Source: Streptomyces sp. NBC_01224
GTDB taxonomy: Bacteria > Actinomycetota > Actinomycetes > Streptomycetales > Streptomycetaceae
Reading direction: 5' to 3'
Length of the DNA stretch: 64,000 nucleotides
Assembly: GCF_036002945.1 (NCBI RefSeq)
Contig: NZ_CP108529.1
Coordinates: 4,266,001-4,330,000 of the forward strand
Both the position numbers and the translations under genes were made by a program. Numbering within the stretch: the first letter of the stretch is position 1; each line of letters begins with the position of its first letter. Shown here piece by piece: positions 7,159 to 16,369 of this stretch. The notes below the pieces were generated by a model that did no database searches, was not told the origin of the DNA, and saw nothing but the letters and a program-made list of their open reading frames with translations.

Positions 7159-9435
7159 ATGAACCGAAGGAAGTACTCACCGTCGTCCGGTGGGCGCGCG
7201 CCGCGCGCACGGACTGCCCGACTTGCCGCGGCGGCGTTGGCCCTCGTCGTCGGCGCCGGAGCGTCGCCGGCGCCGGACGCCGGCGCCCAAGCCCAGCCGC
7301 GTGCCGCCGGCTCTCCCCTGGTCGATGAGACGTTCACGCAGGCCACGGCCCCGGAGTTCACCGGTGTGGGCTCGGCCTGTCTCACCGGCGCCCCCGCCGC
7401 CGCCGCACCGGGTCCGGGGGACCACCCGCTCGGCGGTTGCCCGGAAGGGGTCGGCCCGGTGCCGCCCCCCAACGGCGCGCCGCACGGATACCTGCGACTG
7501 ACGGACGCCTCGAACGACCAGACGGGGGCCGTCCTCTACAATCACGCGCTGCCCGCCAACCAGGGCCTCGACGTCACGTTCGACCAGTGGCAGTACGGAA
7601 GTACGACCCCGGCCACCCCCGCCGACGGCATCTCGTTCTTCCTGGTGAACGGTGACGGCGCGCTGACTCACCCGGGCGCCTTCGGTGGCAGCCTCGGGTA
7701 CGCGCAGAAGCTCCCCGACGACAACCCCACCGCCACGTTCCTGCCCGGTGTGGACCGTGGCTACCTGGGCGTGGGGCTCGATGTCCTCGGGAACTACTTC
7801 GGCGACTGGGAGCACCGCGGGAACGGCTGCGCCAACCGCTCGCCCGCCGGGACGGGGTTCCGCGTTCCCGCTCCCGGGGCCAACATGGTCACGGTGCGCG
7901 GTCCCGGCGACGGCACCGAGGGCTACTGCTTCCTGACCGCCACCACCAGCAACTTCACCACCACCGGGCCCTGGCCGTCGACCCTTCCCGGAAAGCTGCA
8001 AGGACCGCTGACCGCGCTGCCCCCGGGAGCCACCCCCGCCCAGGCCGAGGCCGCGCTCGAACCGTCGCGCCGCCGGGTCCATGTGCAGCTCACCCCGGCG
8101 CCCGACCCGGTGCTCACCGTGTCGATCGACTTCAACGACGGTACCGGCTTCCACCAGGTCCTCAGCACGCCCGCTCCGCAACCGGTGCCCCCCACCTACA
8201 AGTTCGGCTTCGCCGCCTCCACGGGCCTGTTCACCGATGTCCACCTCATCCGCAACGTGCTCGTCACCAGCGACCAGCCGCTGCCCCGGTTGAACCTCGT
8301 CAAGCAGGTCAGGCAGCCGCTCCCCGGTGACCTGGTGGCCGGGTCGAAGGTGCCGTACGACTTCGTGGTCACCAACTCGGGTGCGACGGACATCACGGGC
8401 CTCGCCGTCAACGACCCGAAGGTCGGCCCGGTGTCCTGTCCCACGACGACGCTCGCGAGCGGTCGGACGGTCACGTGCACCGCCACCTATACGGTCACGG
8501 CCGCCGATGTGACGCACGGTTCCATCGACAACACGGCCATCGCGACGGGCATGTCGAACGGCCAGACGGTCACATCACCGCCGTCCTCGCAGAGCGTGCC
8601 GATCGAACGGCCGCCCGGTCTCGTCGTGGAGAAGAAGGCTCAGACGCCCGGCGCCTACTCCGTCGGGCAAACGGTCACCTTCTCCTACACCGTCCGCAAC
8701 ACGGGTGGGGCGGAGCTGACCGACGTCGAGGTGAACGACGACCACGTCACCGGCATCACCTGTCGATCGACCACATTGGCCCCGGCGGAGAGTCCGGGCG
8801 ACAGCACCACGTGCAGTGGCACGTACACGATCACCGCGGGTGACGGTACGGCCGGTTCCGTCACCAACACCGCCACGGCGACCGGTACGGCGGACGGCGA
8901 GACCATCACCTCTCCGGAGACCCAGCTGACACTGCCGATCGGGGCACCGCACATCACCCTGAAGAAGCGGGTTGTCACGCCCGGTCCGTACCTCGTCGGG
9001 AAGAAGGTGCAGTACTCCTACACCGTCACCAACACCGGCAGCACAACGTTGCACGACGTGCTGGTCAGCGACGACCGCGTCACCAAAGTCACCTGCGACG
9101 CGACCACGCTGGCGCCGGGTGCCTCTACGACCTGCCACGGTACGTACACGATCACCCAGGCCGACGCCAATGCCTGCAAGAAGACCAAGTCCGGCGGCGG
9201 CAAGCTCTGCCCCGTCACCAATGTGGCGGTGGCTGCAGGAACCGACCCGCAAGGGAACCAGATCGCCGGCACGCCCGCCAGGGTGACCATCGAGATCAGC
9301 AAGCCGCGGCCCCCCAAGCCCCCGCACCACAAGCCGGCGCACAAGAAGCCTGTGCACAAGAAGCCGGTACACAAAAAGCCCGTGCACAAGAGGTCGCACA
9401 GCGAGGAGGGATCCAACGGTCAGGGACAAGCCTGA
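7159..9435 (+). CDS. secreted L-type lectin-like protein with three DUF11 repeats and a basic tail
   Basis: A 758-residue exported protein. I start it at the ATG before NRRKYSP because an Arg-rich n-region and a hydrophobic core (LAAAALALVVGAGA) follow directly. Longer in-frame starts add unstructured sequence. Residues about 50-375 resemble a legume/L-type lectin beta-sandwich (DGISFFLVNGDG, GYLGVGLDVLGNYF). Three DUF11 repeats start near 376, 486 and 597 at about 111-residue spacing, each with an N-S/T-G and C...TTLAxG...TCxxTYTIT core. The tail (about 715-758) is KPVHKK-type repeats. No sortase motif is seen. The Lys/His tail may bind teichoic acids or peptidoglycan, which is inference. 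Confidence 0.85.
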   Translation: MNRRKYSPSSGGRAPRARTARLAAAALALVVGAGASPAPDAGAQAQPRAAGSPLVDETFTQATAPEFTGVGSACLTGAPAAAAPGPGDHPLGGCPEGVGPVPPPNGAPHGYLRLTDASNDQTGAVLYNHALPANQGLDVTFDQWQYGSTTPATPADGISFFLVNGDGALTHPGAFGGSLGYAQKLPDDNPTATFLPGVDRGYLGVGLDVLGNYFGDWEHRGNGCANRSPAGTGFRVPAPGANMVTVRGPGDGTEGYCFLTATTSNFTTTGPWPSTLPGKLQGPLTALPPGATPAQAEAALEPSRRRVHVQLTPAPDPVLTVSIDFNDGTGFHQVLSTPAPQPVPPTYKFGFAASTGLFTDVHLIRNVLVTSDQPLPRLNLVKQVRQPLPGDLVAGSKVPYDFVVTNSGATDITGLAVNDPKVGPVSCPTTTLASGRTVTCTATYTVTAADVTHGSIDNTAIATGMSNGQTVTSPPSSQSVPIERPPGLVVEKKAQTPGAYSVGQTVTFSYTVRNTGGAELTDVEVNDDHVTGITCRSTTLAPAESPGDSTTCSGTYTITAGDGTAGSVTNTATATGTADGETITSPETQLTLPIGAPHITLKKRVVTPGPYLVGKKVQYSYTVTNTGSTTLHDVLVSDDRVTKVTCDATTLAPGASTTCHGTYTITQADANACKKTKSGGGKLCPVTNVAVAAGTDPQGNQIAGTPARVTIEISKPRPPKPPHHKPAHKKPVHKKPVHKKPVHKRSHSEEGSNGQGQA

Positions 9436-9763
9436 CAGCAAGCAGGCAGCAAGCAGGTGTCCGGCGGCCCGGTGAGCCCGACGGCCTGCGGAATCCTGTT
9501 TCGTAGGCCGCTCACCCCGCGCCCCGCCCCGGAACGCCCGGAGCGGGGCGCGAGGCATGTCCCCCGCGTCGGGCGTCGCATCGCCCACGAAGGCGTCATC
9601 GGGCGCGATCCTGTTCGCCGTCGCTCTCGGCTCACTCGCCGCAGGGCCGGTTCTCGCGCCGGCACCGGTCGGCTTCTCCGGAGGCCGCCGGGCCCGGGGC
9701 GGACTCGCAACCGAGCCCTCGCAACTCAGTGGCTGTGACTCGGCACTGCTTTGATCGCGGCAC
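9436..9763. other. intergenic region between convergent genes
   Basis: There are 328 bases with no convincing gene. It contains one inverted repeat that could be a terminator (9519-9551). Short frames here lack codon bias, a ribosome site or recognisable sequence. Confidence 0.5.
9519..9551. terminator. possible bidirectional terminator
   Basis: GCGCCCCGC pairs with GCGGGGCGC across a 15-nt loop, between the converging DUF11 gene and sigma-factor gene. The long loop lowers confidence. Confidence 0.4.
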
Positions 9764-10984
9764 CTATGGTGCGAGGCGTGCCACCCGGCTCGCCCGGGAC
9801 TCCAGGTAGCGCTGCTCGGCGATGCTGGCGGTGGACTTCGCGGCGCGCCGGTAGTGCTCGTACGCCCGTGCCGTGTCGCCGGTCTTCTCCAGCAGATGCG
9901 CCCGTACGGACAGCAGCCGGTGATGCCCGGCCATCCGCCCGTCACTGTCCAATGTGGACAGCAGGGCCAGCCCGGCCGCCGGGCCCTCGGTCTCGGCGAG
10001 CGCGATCGCCCGGTTGAGGGTGACCATCGGGTTGGGCGCGATCCGTTCCAGGACCAGGTAAAGGGCGTGCACCTGCGGCCAGTTGGTCTCCTCGGCCGTG
10101 GCCGCGTCGGCGTGCGTGGCGGCGATGGCGGCCTGCAGCCGGTAGGGCCCCAGCGTCGGGCCGGCCAGTGACGCCTTGGCCAGCTCCAGCCCCTCGCCGA
10201 TCAGCCCGCGGTCCCACTTCGTACGGTCCTGCTCGTCCAGCGGCACCAGGTCACCGGCCGCTGTCGTACGTGCCTCTCTGCGGGCGTGGGTCAGCAGCAT
10301 CAGTGCGAGCAGCCCGGTCACCTCGCCGTCCTCGGGCAGCTGCGCGTGCACCATCCCGGCCAGCCGGATCGCCTCGTGCGCGAGGTCGGCGCGGTGCAGC
10401 TCGCTGCCCGAGGAGGCGGTATAGCCCTCGTTGAAGATCAGGTACAGCACATGCAGGACGACCCGTAGCCGCTCCTCGCGCTCCGCGCCGTCCGGCAGGG
10501 TGAACGAGCTTCCGGCGGCCTTGATGCGCTGCTTGGCCCGGCTGATCCTGGCCGCCATCGTGGCCTCCGGCACCAGGAACGCGCGGGCGATCTCGGCAGT
10601 GCTCAGGCCGCCGACCGCCCGCAGCGTCAGGGCGGTCTGGGAGGCCGCGGTCAGCGTCGGATGACAGCACAGGAAGAGCAGGACGAGCGTGTCGTCGGTG
10701 TCCGGTACGTCCTTGGGCACCACCTCGGTGGCCGTCGCCGACTCCCGCTCGCGGCGCGCGTGGTCGCTGCGCATCTGGTCGATGAGCCGCCGGGAGGCGA
10801 CCGTCACCAGCCAGCCGCGCGGGTTGTTCGGCACTCCCTCGGCCGGCCACTGCACGGTGGCGGCGAGGACGGCCTCCTGCACGGCGTCCTCACACCCCTC
10901 GAACCGGCCGTTCCGGCGTACCAACGTGCCGAGGACCTGCGGCGTGAGCTCACGCAGCAGGTCCTCGATGTCTGGTGCTGTCAT
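9764..10984 (-). CDS. ECF-type RNA polymerase sigma factor with C-terminal extension (DUF6596 type)
   Basis: A 406-residue protein. Sigma region 2 is near 15-90 (RFEGCEDAVQEAVLAA, NPRGWLVTVASRRLIDQMRS) and region 4 near 120-180 (LSTAEIARAFLVPEATMAAR). A long helical extension (LIFNEGYTASSG, then LVPLDEQDRTKWDRGLIGEG) is typical of SigJ/YCII-associated sigma factors, twice the size of a classical ECF factor. The start ATG (MTAPDIEDLL) overlaps the stop of the upstream YCII gene by 4 nt (ATGA). No anti-sigma gene is nearby. In this group the YCII-like partner and the extension are thought to replace it. The regulon is unknown. Confidence 0.92.
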   Translation of the reverse strand: MTAPDIEDLLRELTPQVLGTLVRRNGRFEGCEDAVQEAVLAATVQWPAEGVPNNPRGWLVTVASRRLIDQMRSDHARRERESATATEVVPKDVPDTDDTLVLLFLCCHPTLTAASQTALTLRAVGGLSTAEIARAFLVPEATMAARISRAKQRIKAAGSSFTLPDGAEREERLRVVLHVLYLIFNEGYTASSGSELHRADLAHEAIRLAGMVHAQLPEDGEVTGLLALMLLTHARREARTTAAGDLVPLDEQDRTKWDRGLIGEGLELAKASLAGPTLGPYRLQAAIAATHADAATAEETNWPQVHALYLVLERIAPNPMVTLNRAIALAETEGPAAGLALLSTLDSDGRMAGHHRLLSVRAHLLEKTGDTARAYEHYRRAAKSTASIAEQRYLESRASRVARLAP

Positions 10985-11352
10985 GCCTCCAATTGTCCGT
11001 CGGCGAACATCACCTGCCGCACCTCGATACCCAGGCCCTCGATCGCGGTGTCCGGGATCTGCGCTGCCAGCTCGATCGCCCGCTCCTTGTTCTCGCAGTC
11101 GATCAGGTAGAAGCCGCCCAGGTACTCCTTGGCCTCCAGGTAGGGTCCGTCGGTCACCACCGGCTGGCCGTTGCGTACGGACACCACAGCGGCCTGTGAC
11201 GGGTCGACCAGCGCCTGCGTGGTGATCAGCTCGCCGGACGTCTTCAGCGCCTCGATGAACGCGCCGTGGCCGTTGCCGATCGCCGCCTTCTCCTGGTCGG
11301 TCAGCGCGTCCAGCACGGCCGGGTTGATATACATGCTGATCAGGAACTGCAT
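10981..11352 (-). CDS. YCII/DGPF-domain protein, sigma-factor partner
   Basis: A 123-residue protein with the YCII-related fold: MQFLISMYINPAV at the start, then VVTDGPYLEAKEYLGGFYLI, where the DGPF-like DGPY and the KEYLGG loop mark the family. The ATG is preceded by GAGGAG at 6-nt spacing. It is first in a two-gene operon with the sigma factor and overlaps it by 4 nt, a linkage found across Actinobacteria and Proteobacteria. The domain is small and probably dimeric. An enzymatic or sensory role in controlling the sigma factor is presumed from the conserved pairing. Confidence 0.9.
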   Translation of the reverse strand: MQFLISMYINPAVLDALTDQEKAAIGNGHGAFIEALKTSGELITTQALVDPSQAAVVSVRNGQPVVTDGPYLEAKEYLGGFYLIDCENKERAIELAAQIPDTAIEGLGIEVRQVMFADGQLEA

Positions 11353-11611
11353 CTCGTACTCCTCGTGGTTCGCGAGCCCCGGATCGGGCCCTTCGACCGG
11401 TTGGTCGGAGCCGCCGTCGTCGTCTTGACATCCTCGGCCAGAACTTTCGCACGGAGTTTTCCGGCGTCGCGTCGCCCGGACCGCGAGGTCGTCATTCCCG
11501 GTGAATCCCCTCCGTGGCAGACGCGAAAGATGTCCGTCCGTACCGATGTCAAGAAGCTCTCCACCACTCCGACCAACCGGCGAAACGTCGAGAGAACAGG
11601 GAGTTTCGGAT
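11353..11611. promoter_or_regulatory. divergent promoter region, YCII-sigma operon and MFS exporter
   Basis: 259 bases separate two divergently read units. CTTGACATC occurs at 11423-11431 on the plus strand and its exact inverse, GATGTCAAG, at 11545-11553. Each holds a TTGACA-like -35 box, so the two may belong to opposite promoters. No clear -10 boxes are seen. Confidence 0.35.
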
Positions 11612-13105
11612 ATGCGAGTCAACCGGGCATGGCTGGGACTGGTCGTCCTCATGCTGCCGACCTTGCTCGTCGCGATCGACGCGACGGCGTTGCTTCTCGC
11701 GCTCCCACGGCTGAGCGCCGACCTGGGTGCCACCAACGTCCAGCAGCTGTGGATCAGTGACAGCTACGGATTCATGGTGGCAGGCCTGGTCATCACGATG
11801 GGTACGCTCGGCGACCGGATCGGCCGCCGACGGCTGCTGATGATCGGCGCAGCGGCGTTCGCGGTGTTCTCGGTCGTGGCCGCCTTCGCGGTCGACCCGC
11901 TGATGCTGATCGTCGCGCGGGCGCTGCTGGGCGTCGCCGGCGCGACCTTGGCGCCGTCCACACTTGCCTTGATCACCAACATGTTCCGCGACGAACGGCA
12001 GCGCGGGAAGGCCATCGCGATCTGGGCGACCTGCCAGTTCGCCGGCGGCGCGCTCGGGCCCGTGCTCGCCGGGTTCCTGCTCCAGTACTTCTGGTGGGGA
12101 TCGGTGTTCCTGGTCGCCGTGCCGGCGATGGCGTTGCTGCTGCTGGCCGGGCCGGTCCTGCTGCCGGAGTTCCGCAGCGACCGGGCCGGCCGGCTGGACC
12201 CGGCAAGCGTCGGGCTGTCGCTCGTGGCCGTGCTTCTGATGGTCTACGGCATCAAGCAGCTGACCGTCGAGAGTGTGCCGGTCGTGCCGGCGGTGGCCCT
12301 CGTCGTCGGCGCCGCCACCGGATTCCTCTTCGTACGCCGGCAACTGCGACTGGAGACGCCGCTGCTGGACCTGCGGCTGTTGCGCAACCGCCCGTTCACG
12401 GCCGTACTCGTCGCGCTGGTCTTCGCCGGTATCGCCATGGCCGGTACGGGCCTGCTGGTGACCCAGTACCTGCAGAGCGTGCTGGGCTTCTCGCCGGTCG
12501 CGTCGGCGGTGCTGTTCGCACCGATGGGCCTGGGCGTGGCGGTCGGCACCATGACCGCGCCGGCGCTGGCCCGGCGGATGAAGCAGACGACCGCGATCGC
12601 CGGCGGGCTGGTGGGGTCGGCGCTGGGCAGCCTGCTGCTCGTCGGCGTCGACAGTGCGGGCGCCCTGCCGCTGGTGATGACCGGGATCGCCGTACTGGCG
12701 CTGGGCACCGGCCCACTCTTCGCGCTGGGCACCGGGCTGGTCGTCGGGTCCGTACCGCCGGAGCGCGCCGGCTCGGCGGCGTCGATGTCGGAGACCGGCA
12801 ACTACTTCGGCGGTTCGCTCGGCTTCGCACTGCTCGGCACGCTGGCCGCAGTGGTCTACCGCAGCCGGACGGACGGCACGTCCGACTCGCTGGCCGGCGC
12901 GGTCGCCGCCGGTCGGCACCTTCCCGCCGACCGGAGCGCGGAACTGCTGCACACCGCGCGGGAGGCGTTCACCGCCGGCCTGCACGTCACCGGCGTCGTC
13001 GCCGCGGTCATCTTCGCCGGGCTGGCCGTACTGATCCTGACCATGCGCCCGGCAACCCGGACCACCCCGGCCGCACTCCCCGACTACGAGGCGGCTCGCT
13101 CATAG
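11612..13105 (+). CDS. MFS drug exporter, DHA2 (14-TM, EmrB/QacA-like) family
   Basis: A 497-residue membrane protein with about 14 hydrophobic segments. Motif D1/A markers are present: LDATALLLALP-like TM1 (VAIDATALLLALPRLSADLG), GLVITMGTLGDRIGRRRLLM (motif A), the ARALLGVAGATLAPSTLALI segment of motif B, and GGALGPVLAGFLLQYFWWGSVF (motif C, antiporter signature). Family members expel cationic dyes, biocides or antibiotics in exchange for protons. The ATG at 11612 has GGGAG about 7 nt upstream. It is divergent from the YCII-sigma operon, which may control it. The substrate cannot be deduced. Confidence 0.93.
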   Translation: MRVNRAWLGLVVLMLPTLLVAIDATALLLALPRLSADLGATNVQQLWISDSYGFMVAGLVITMGTLGDRIGRRRLLMIGAAAFAVFSVVAAFAVDPLMLIVARALLGVAGATLAPSTLALITNMFRDERQRGKAIAIWATCQFAGGALGPVLAGFLLQYFWWGSVFLVAVPAMALLLLAGPVLLPEFRSDRAGRLDPASVGLSLVAVLLMVYGIKQLTVESVPVVPAVALVVGAATGFLFVRRQLRLETPLLDLRLLRNRPFTAVLVALVFAGIAMAGTGLLVTQYLQSVLGFSPVASAVLFAPMGLGVAVGTMTAPALARRMKQTTAIAGGLVGSALGSLLLVGVDSAGALPLVMTGIAVLALGTGPLFALGTGLVVGSVPPERAGSAASMSETGNYFGGSLGFALLGTLAAVVYRSRTDGTSDSLAGAVAAGRHLPADRSAELLHTAREAFTAGLHVTGVVAAVIFAGLAVLILTMRPATRTTPAALPDYEAARS

Positions 13106-13170
13106 AACCTGCCGAGGCCGACGCCGTGGTTTTCCTGCCCGAAAGCCCCCGTCACCCCGTCACACGCAGC

Positions 13171-13200
13171 GGGGCGGTGGGCCCGCCGGCCCACCGCCCC
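13171..13200. terminator. bidirectional terminator between MFS exporter and 5'-nucleotidase
   Basis: A perfect 13-bp stem (GGGGCGGTGGGCC and its complement) with a 4-nt loop lies between two convergent stop codons. Confidence 0.8.
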
Positions 13201-13219
13201 TCTCACCCGCGTACGGGAG

Positions 13220-15058
13220 TTACTGGATGACCGTGATCCGGTCCGTCGCCGGCGGGGCCAGCGGCGCGGCGGCCGTGGAGTGGGCCGCCAGGTAGGCGTT
13301 GAACAGGTCCAGGTCGGACGCGCCGACCAGCTTGTTGGTGCCCTGGCCGAGTGCGGCGAAGCCGTCGCCGCCGCCCGCCAGGAACTCGTTCATCGCGACG
13401 CGGTAGGTCTTCGCCGGGTCGATCGCCGCACCGTCCAGCTTGATGGTGTCGGTGACCACACGGGCCGCACCCGTCTTCGTCATGTCCAGGGTGTACGTGA
13501 GGCCCTTGGACACCTGAAGGATCTTCGGGCCGGCCTCGTTGGAACCGCTGACCTGCTGCTGGAGCGCGGTGATCAGCTGGGCGCCGGTCAGGTCGACGAC
13601 GTTCATCATGTTGGTGAAGGGCTGCACGGTGAACGACTCCCCGTACGTCACCACCCCGTCGCCCTCACTGCCGGTCGACTTGTACACCAGGTCCCCCCGG
13701 ATGCCGCCCGGGTTCATGAGGGCGACGACCGCCCCGCCCTTGTCCGCCGGGGCCAGGCCCTCCAGCTGGGCGTCCGCGATCAGGTTGCCGAGCGGCTTCT
13801 CGGAGGCCTTGGAGCTGCGGCCGTCGATGTCGGCGGTGATGTAGCCCTGCGGCTTGTTCGCGATGGGCGCCGCGAGGGCGTTCCAGCGGGCGATCAGGTC
13901 CGTCATGTCCCTGGCCCTGTGCTGGTCCCGGCTGACGATGTGGTTCGCCGACTTCGGGTTCGAGGCTCCGGCCGACTTCACCGACGTACGGACGATGTCC
14001 TTGGTGCGGCGGTCGTAGGTGAGGGTCGTGTCGGTGTAGAGCTTGCCGAACGACGACGCCGAGGTGACCATGCGCGGGTTGCCCGCCGGGTCCGGGATCG
14101 TGCAGACGTACGCCTGGTGGGTGTGGCCCGTGACCAGTGCGTCGACCTTCGGCGTGATGCCCTTGGCGATGTCGGTGATCGGCCCGGAGATGCCGTCACC
14201 GGCGCCGGAGCTGTCGCAGTCGTAGTTGTACGAGGCGGAGGCAGGTGCCCCGCCCTCGTGGATCAGCGCGACGATGGACTTGACGCCCTGGCGGTCCAGC
14301 TCCTTGGCGTACTTGTTGATCGTCTCGATCTCGTCGTGGAACTTCAGGCCCTTGACGCCGTTGGCTGTGACGATGTTCGGCGTGCCCTCCAGGGTCACCC
14401 CGATGAAGCCGATCCTGACGCCGTTCTTCTTCCACACCGTGTACGGCTTGAGGATCGGCTTGCCGGTCTTCTCGCTCGTCACGTTGGCGGCGAGGTAGGG
14501 GAAGTCGGCGCCCTGGAACTTCTTGCCCTTCTCGTAGCACCCCTCGACCGGGTGGCAGCCGCCGTTCTGGAGGCGGGCCAGCTCGGTGGCGCCCTCGTCG
14601 AACTCGTGGTTGCCGACGGTCGTCACATCGAGGTCGATCTTGTTGAGCGCCTCGATGGTCGGCTCGTCGTGGAAGAGACCGGACAGCAACGGGCTCGCGC
14701 CCACCATGTCACCACCGGCCGCGGTGATCGAGTACGGGTGACCCTTGCGCGCGGTACGCAGCGAGGACGCGAGGTACTCGACGCCACCGGCCGGAATCGG
14801 CTTGGGCGTGCCGTCGGCCTGCGTCTCGGTGACCGTGCCCGCCCCCGAGCCGGCCGGCGGCTCCAGGTTCCCGTGCAGGTCGTTGAAGGACAGCAGCTGT
14901 ACGTCGACGGTACGGGCCGGCTTGTGGTGCCCGTGCCCATGGCCGCGGTCCTGGGCGCCGGCCGGCATCGCGGCGACGAGCGCGCCGACGGTGGCGAGCC
15001 CGGCCGCGGCGGCGAGCACCCGCCGGGGCGCGCGGTTCTTCTGTGGTGTCGCTGACAT
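13220..15058 (-). CDS. secreted 5'-nucleotidase / bifunctional metallophosphatase
   Basis: A 612-residue protein with a Sec-type signal (RR at 12-13, hydrophobic core, cut near AGA-Q36). A His-rich stretch (GHGHGHHK) opens the mature protein. The metallophosphatase domain has LSFNDLHGNLEP (Asp60, His62), GNHEFDEGATEL and VTGHTHQAYVC, the dinuclear metal ligands. The C-terminal nucleotidase domain starts near 330, with GNLIADAQL, NPGGIRGDL and LAGGGDGFAAL. It should hydrolyse extracellular nucleotides to release phosphate and nucleosides, which fits a location beside the phosphate cluster. The start is followed directly by the signal peptide. An in-frame extension upstream is antisense to mshD. 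Confidence 0.94.
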   Translation of the reverse strand: MSATPQKNRAPRRVLAAAAGLATVGALVAAMPAGAQDRGHGHGHHKPARTVDVQLLSFNDLHGNLEPPAGSGAGTVTETQADGTPKPIPAGGVEYLASSLRTARKGHPYSITAAGGDMVGASPLLSGLFHDEPTIEALNKIDLDVTTVGNHEFDEGATELARLQNGGCHPVEGCYEKGKKFQGADFPYLAANVTSEKTGKPILKPYTVWKKNGVRIGFIGVTLEGTPNIVTANGVKGLKFHDEIETINKYAKELDRQGVKSIVALIHEGGAPASASYNYDCDSSGAGDGISGPITDIAKGITPKVDALVTGHTHQAYVCTIPDPAGNPRMVTSASSFGKLYTDTTLTYDRRTKDIVRTSVKSAGASNPKSANHIVSRDQHRARDMTDLIARWNALAAPIANKPQGYITADIDGRSSKASEKPLGNLIADAQLEGLAPADKGGAVVALMNPGGIRGDLVYKSTGSEGDGVVTYGESFTVQPFTNMMNVVDLTGAQLITALQQQVSGSNEAGPKILQVSKGLTYTLDMTKTGAARVVTDTIKLDGAAIDPAKTYRVAMNEFLAGGGDGFAALGQGTNKLVGASDLDLFNAYLAAHSTAAAPLAPPATDRITVIQ

Positions 15059-15342
15059 CGGTCCCCTTGTGAGTTCAGCGGGAGGTTTGAGGGTGATGGC
15101 GAGTCTGGAGACTTCGTGCCGCAGCCTAGGGTCAACGCGCGTAGCGCGACAGGTTTCCGGGGTTACGAACTGGTTGCCATGCGGTTGGTATCGGAGCCAA
15201 CCACCGCAGATCACCGGCATGGCGTACATATCGCCGAGAGCCGCGGCCGACCGACGGCCGAGTACACGCCGGGGTGCAAACCAGGCCCCGGCCGTCAGCA
15301 CGCACGCAGGGCTGCCCGGGCCACAACACCCCGCACCCCCCG

Positions 15343-15348
15343 TACGCT
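15343..15348 (+). promoter_or_regulatory. -10 element of a leaderless mshD message
   Basis: TACGCT ends 7 nt before the ATG, and no Shine-Dalgarno sequence fits between. Confidence 0.4.
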
Positions 15349-15355
15349 CGTACAC

Positions 15356-16279
15356 ATGACGACTGACGTACCTCTCCCCGCCCCCGGACGCGAGATCCAG
15401 ACGCTCGAAGTGCTCTCCCCCGAACAGGCCGGAGCCGTGTCCGACCTGCTCGCCGAGGCGGCCCGGTCCGACGGCAGGCAGGCCGTGTCCGAGCAGGGGC
15501 GGCTGCAGCTGCGGGGCGGGCGGCGTGAGGGGGTGCGGCATCTGCTGCTCACCAGTGGGCCGACCCTGGTCGGGTATGCGCAGCTGGAGGACACCGACCC
15601 CGTCGAGGCGCCGGCCGCCGAGCTGGTCGTGCATCCGGCGTACCGCGGGCAGGGGCACGGGCGGGCGCTGGGTGCGGCGCTGCTCGCCGTTACGGGCAAG
15701 CGGCTGCGGGTGTGGGCGCACGGCGGGAAGTCCGCGGCCCGGCATCTCTCGCAGGTCCTCGGTCTCTCCCTCTTCCGCGAACTGCGTCAGCTGCGGCGCC
15801 CGCTGAGCCCGCTGGACATCGCGGAGCCGGTGCTGCCGCCCGGCGTCACCGTCCGCACCTTCGTGCCCGGCGAGGACGACGCCGCCTGGCTCGCGGTGAA
15901 CCGCGCCGCCTTCGCCCACCACCCCGAACAGGGTTCGCTGACCCAGCGCGACCTGGACGACCGCAAGGCGGAGCCCTGGTTCGCCCCGAAGGGCTTCTTC
16001 CTGGCCGAGCGCGACGGCGAGCTGATCGGCTTCCACTGGACGAAGGTGCACGCCGATGAGCACCTCGGCGAGGTGTACGTCGTCGGCATCCGGCCGGACG
16101 CACAGGGCGGCGGGCTCGGCAAGGCGCTCACCGCGATCGGGCTGCGCCATCTGGCCGCCGAGGGGCTGCCGACCGCGATGCTCTACGTCGACGCGGACAA
16201 CAAGGCGGCCCTGACCGTCTACGAGCGGATGGGCTTCGCGACGCACGAGGTGGACCTGATGTACCGCACGGAGTCCTGA
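15356..16279 (+). CDS. mshD: mycothiol synthase
   Basis: A 307-residue tandem-GNAT protein. The N-terminal GNAT half (about 20-150) includes VVHPAYRGQGHGRALGAALL. The C-terminal catalytic half (about 165-305) has FHWTKVHADEHLGEVYVVGI and DAQGGGLGKALTAIGLRHLA, the acetyl-CoA pyrophosphate loop, and ends in NKAALTVYERMGFATHEVDL. It transfers acetyl from acetyl-CoA to Cys-GlcN-Ins, the last step of mycothiol synthesis, the major thiol of Actinobacteria. Length and the two-domain layout match MshD closely. It appears monocistronic and possibly leaderless. Confidence 0.95.
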   Translation: MTTDVPLPAPGREIQTLEVLSPEQAGAVSDLLAEAARSDGRQAVSEQGRLQLRGGRREGVRHLLLTSGPTLVGYAQLEDTDPVEAPAAELVVHPAYRGQGHGRALGAALLAVTGKRLRVWAHGGKSAARHLSQVLGLSLFRELRQLRRPLSPLDIAEPVLPPGVTVRTFVPGEDDAAWLAVNRAAFAHHPEQGSLTQRDLDDRKAEPWFAPKGFFLAERDGELIGFHWTKVHADEHLGEVYVVGIRPDAQGGGLGKALTAIGLRHLAAEGLPTAMLYVDADNKAALTVYERMGFATHEVDLMYRTES

Positions 16280-16341
16280 GCAGCCACAACTCGCCCGGGG
16301 CGGCGTCGCTTGACGTCGCCCCTTTCTTTACGCCATGCTTC

Positions 16342-16357
16342 CACTACTTAATTAGTG
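16342..16357 (+). promoter_or_regulatory. candidate operator for the YtrA-type GntR regulator
   Basis: CACTA-CTTAAT-TAGTG is a perfect 5-bp-arm inverted repeat with a TTAA core, 13 nt before the regulator's ATG. YtrA-type GntR proteins bind A/T-cored ACTA...TAGT palindromes and repress their own operon. Binding here is inferred. A TTGACG -35-like box lies at 16310-16315. Confidence 0.55.
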
Positions 16358-16369
16358 AAAGGGGTGAAC

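Noticed and set aside
9557..9754. 65-codon frame with a hydrophobic stretch after the DUF11 gene
   Set aside because: No ribosome site, it overlaps the probable terminator, and shows no family resemblance.
10985..11452. Upstream extension of the sigma-factor frame
   Set aside because: It overlaps the YCII gene in another frame. The ATG with a 4-nt overlap and sigma region 2 directly after it is the real start.
15059..16246. Long upstream extension of the 5'-nucleotidase frame
   Set aside because: The extra residues are antisense to mshD and precede a perfect signal peptide, so the true start is at 15058.
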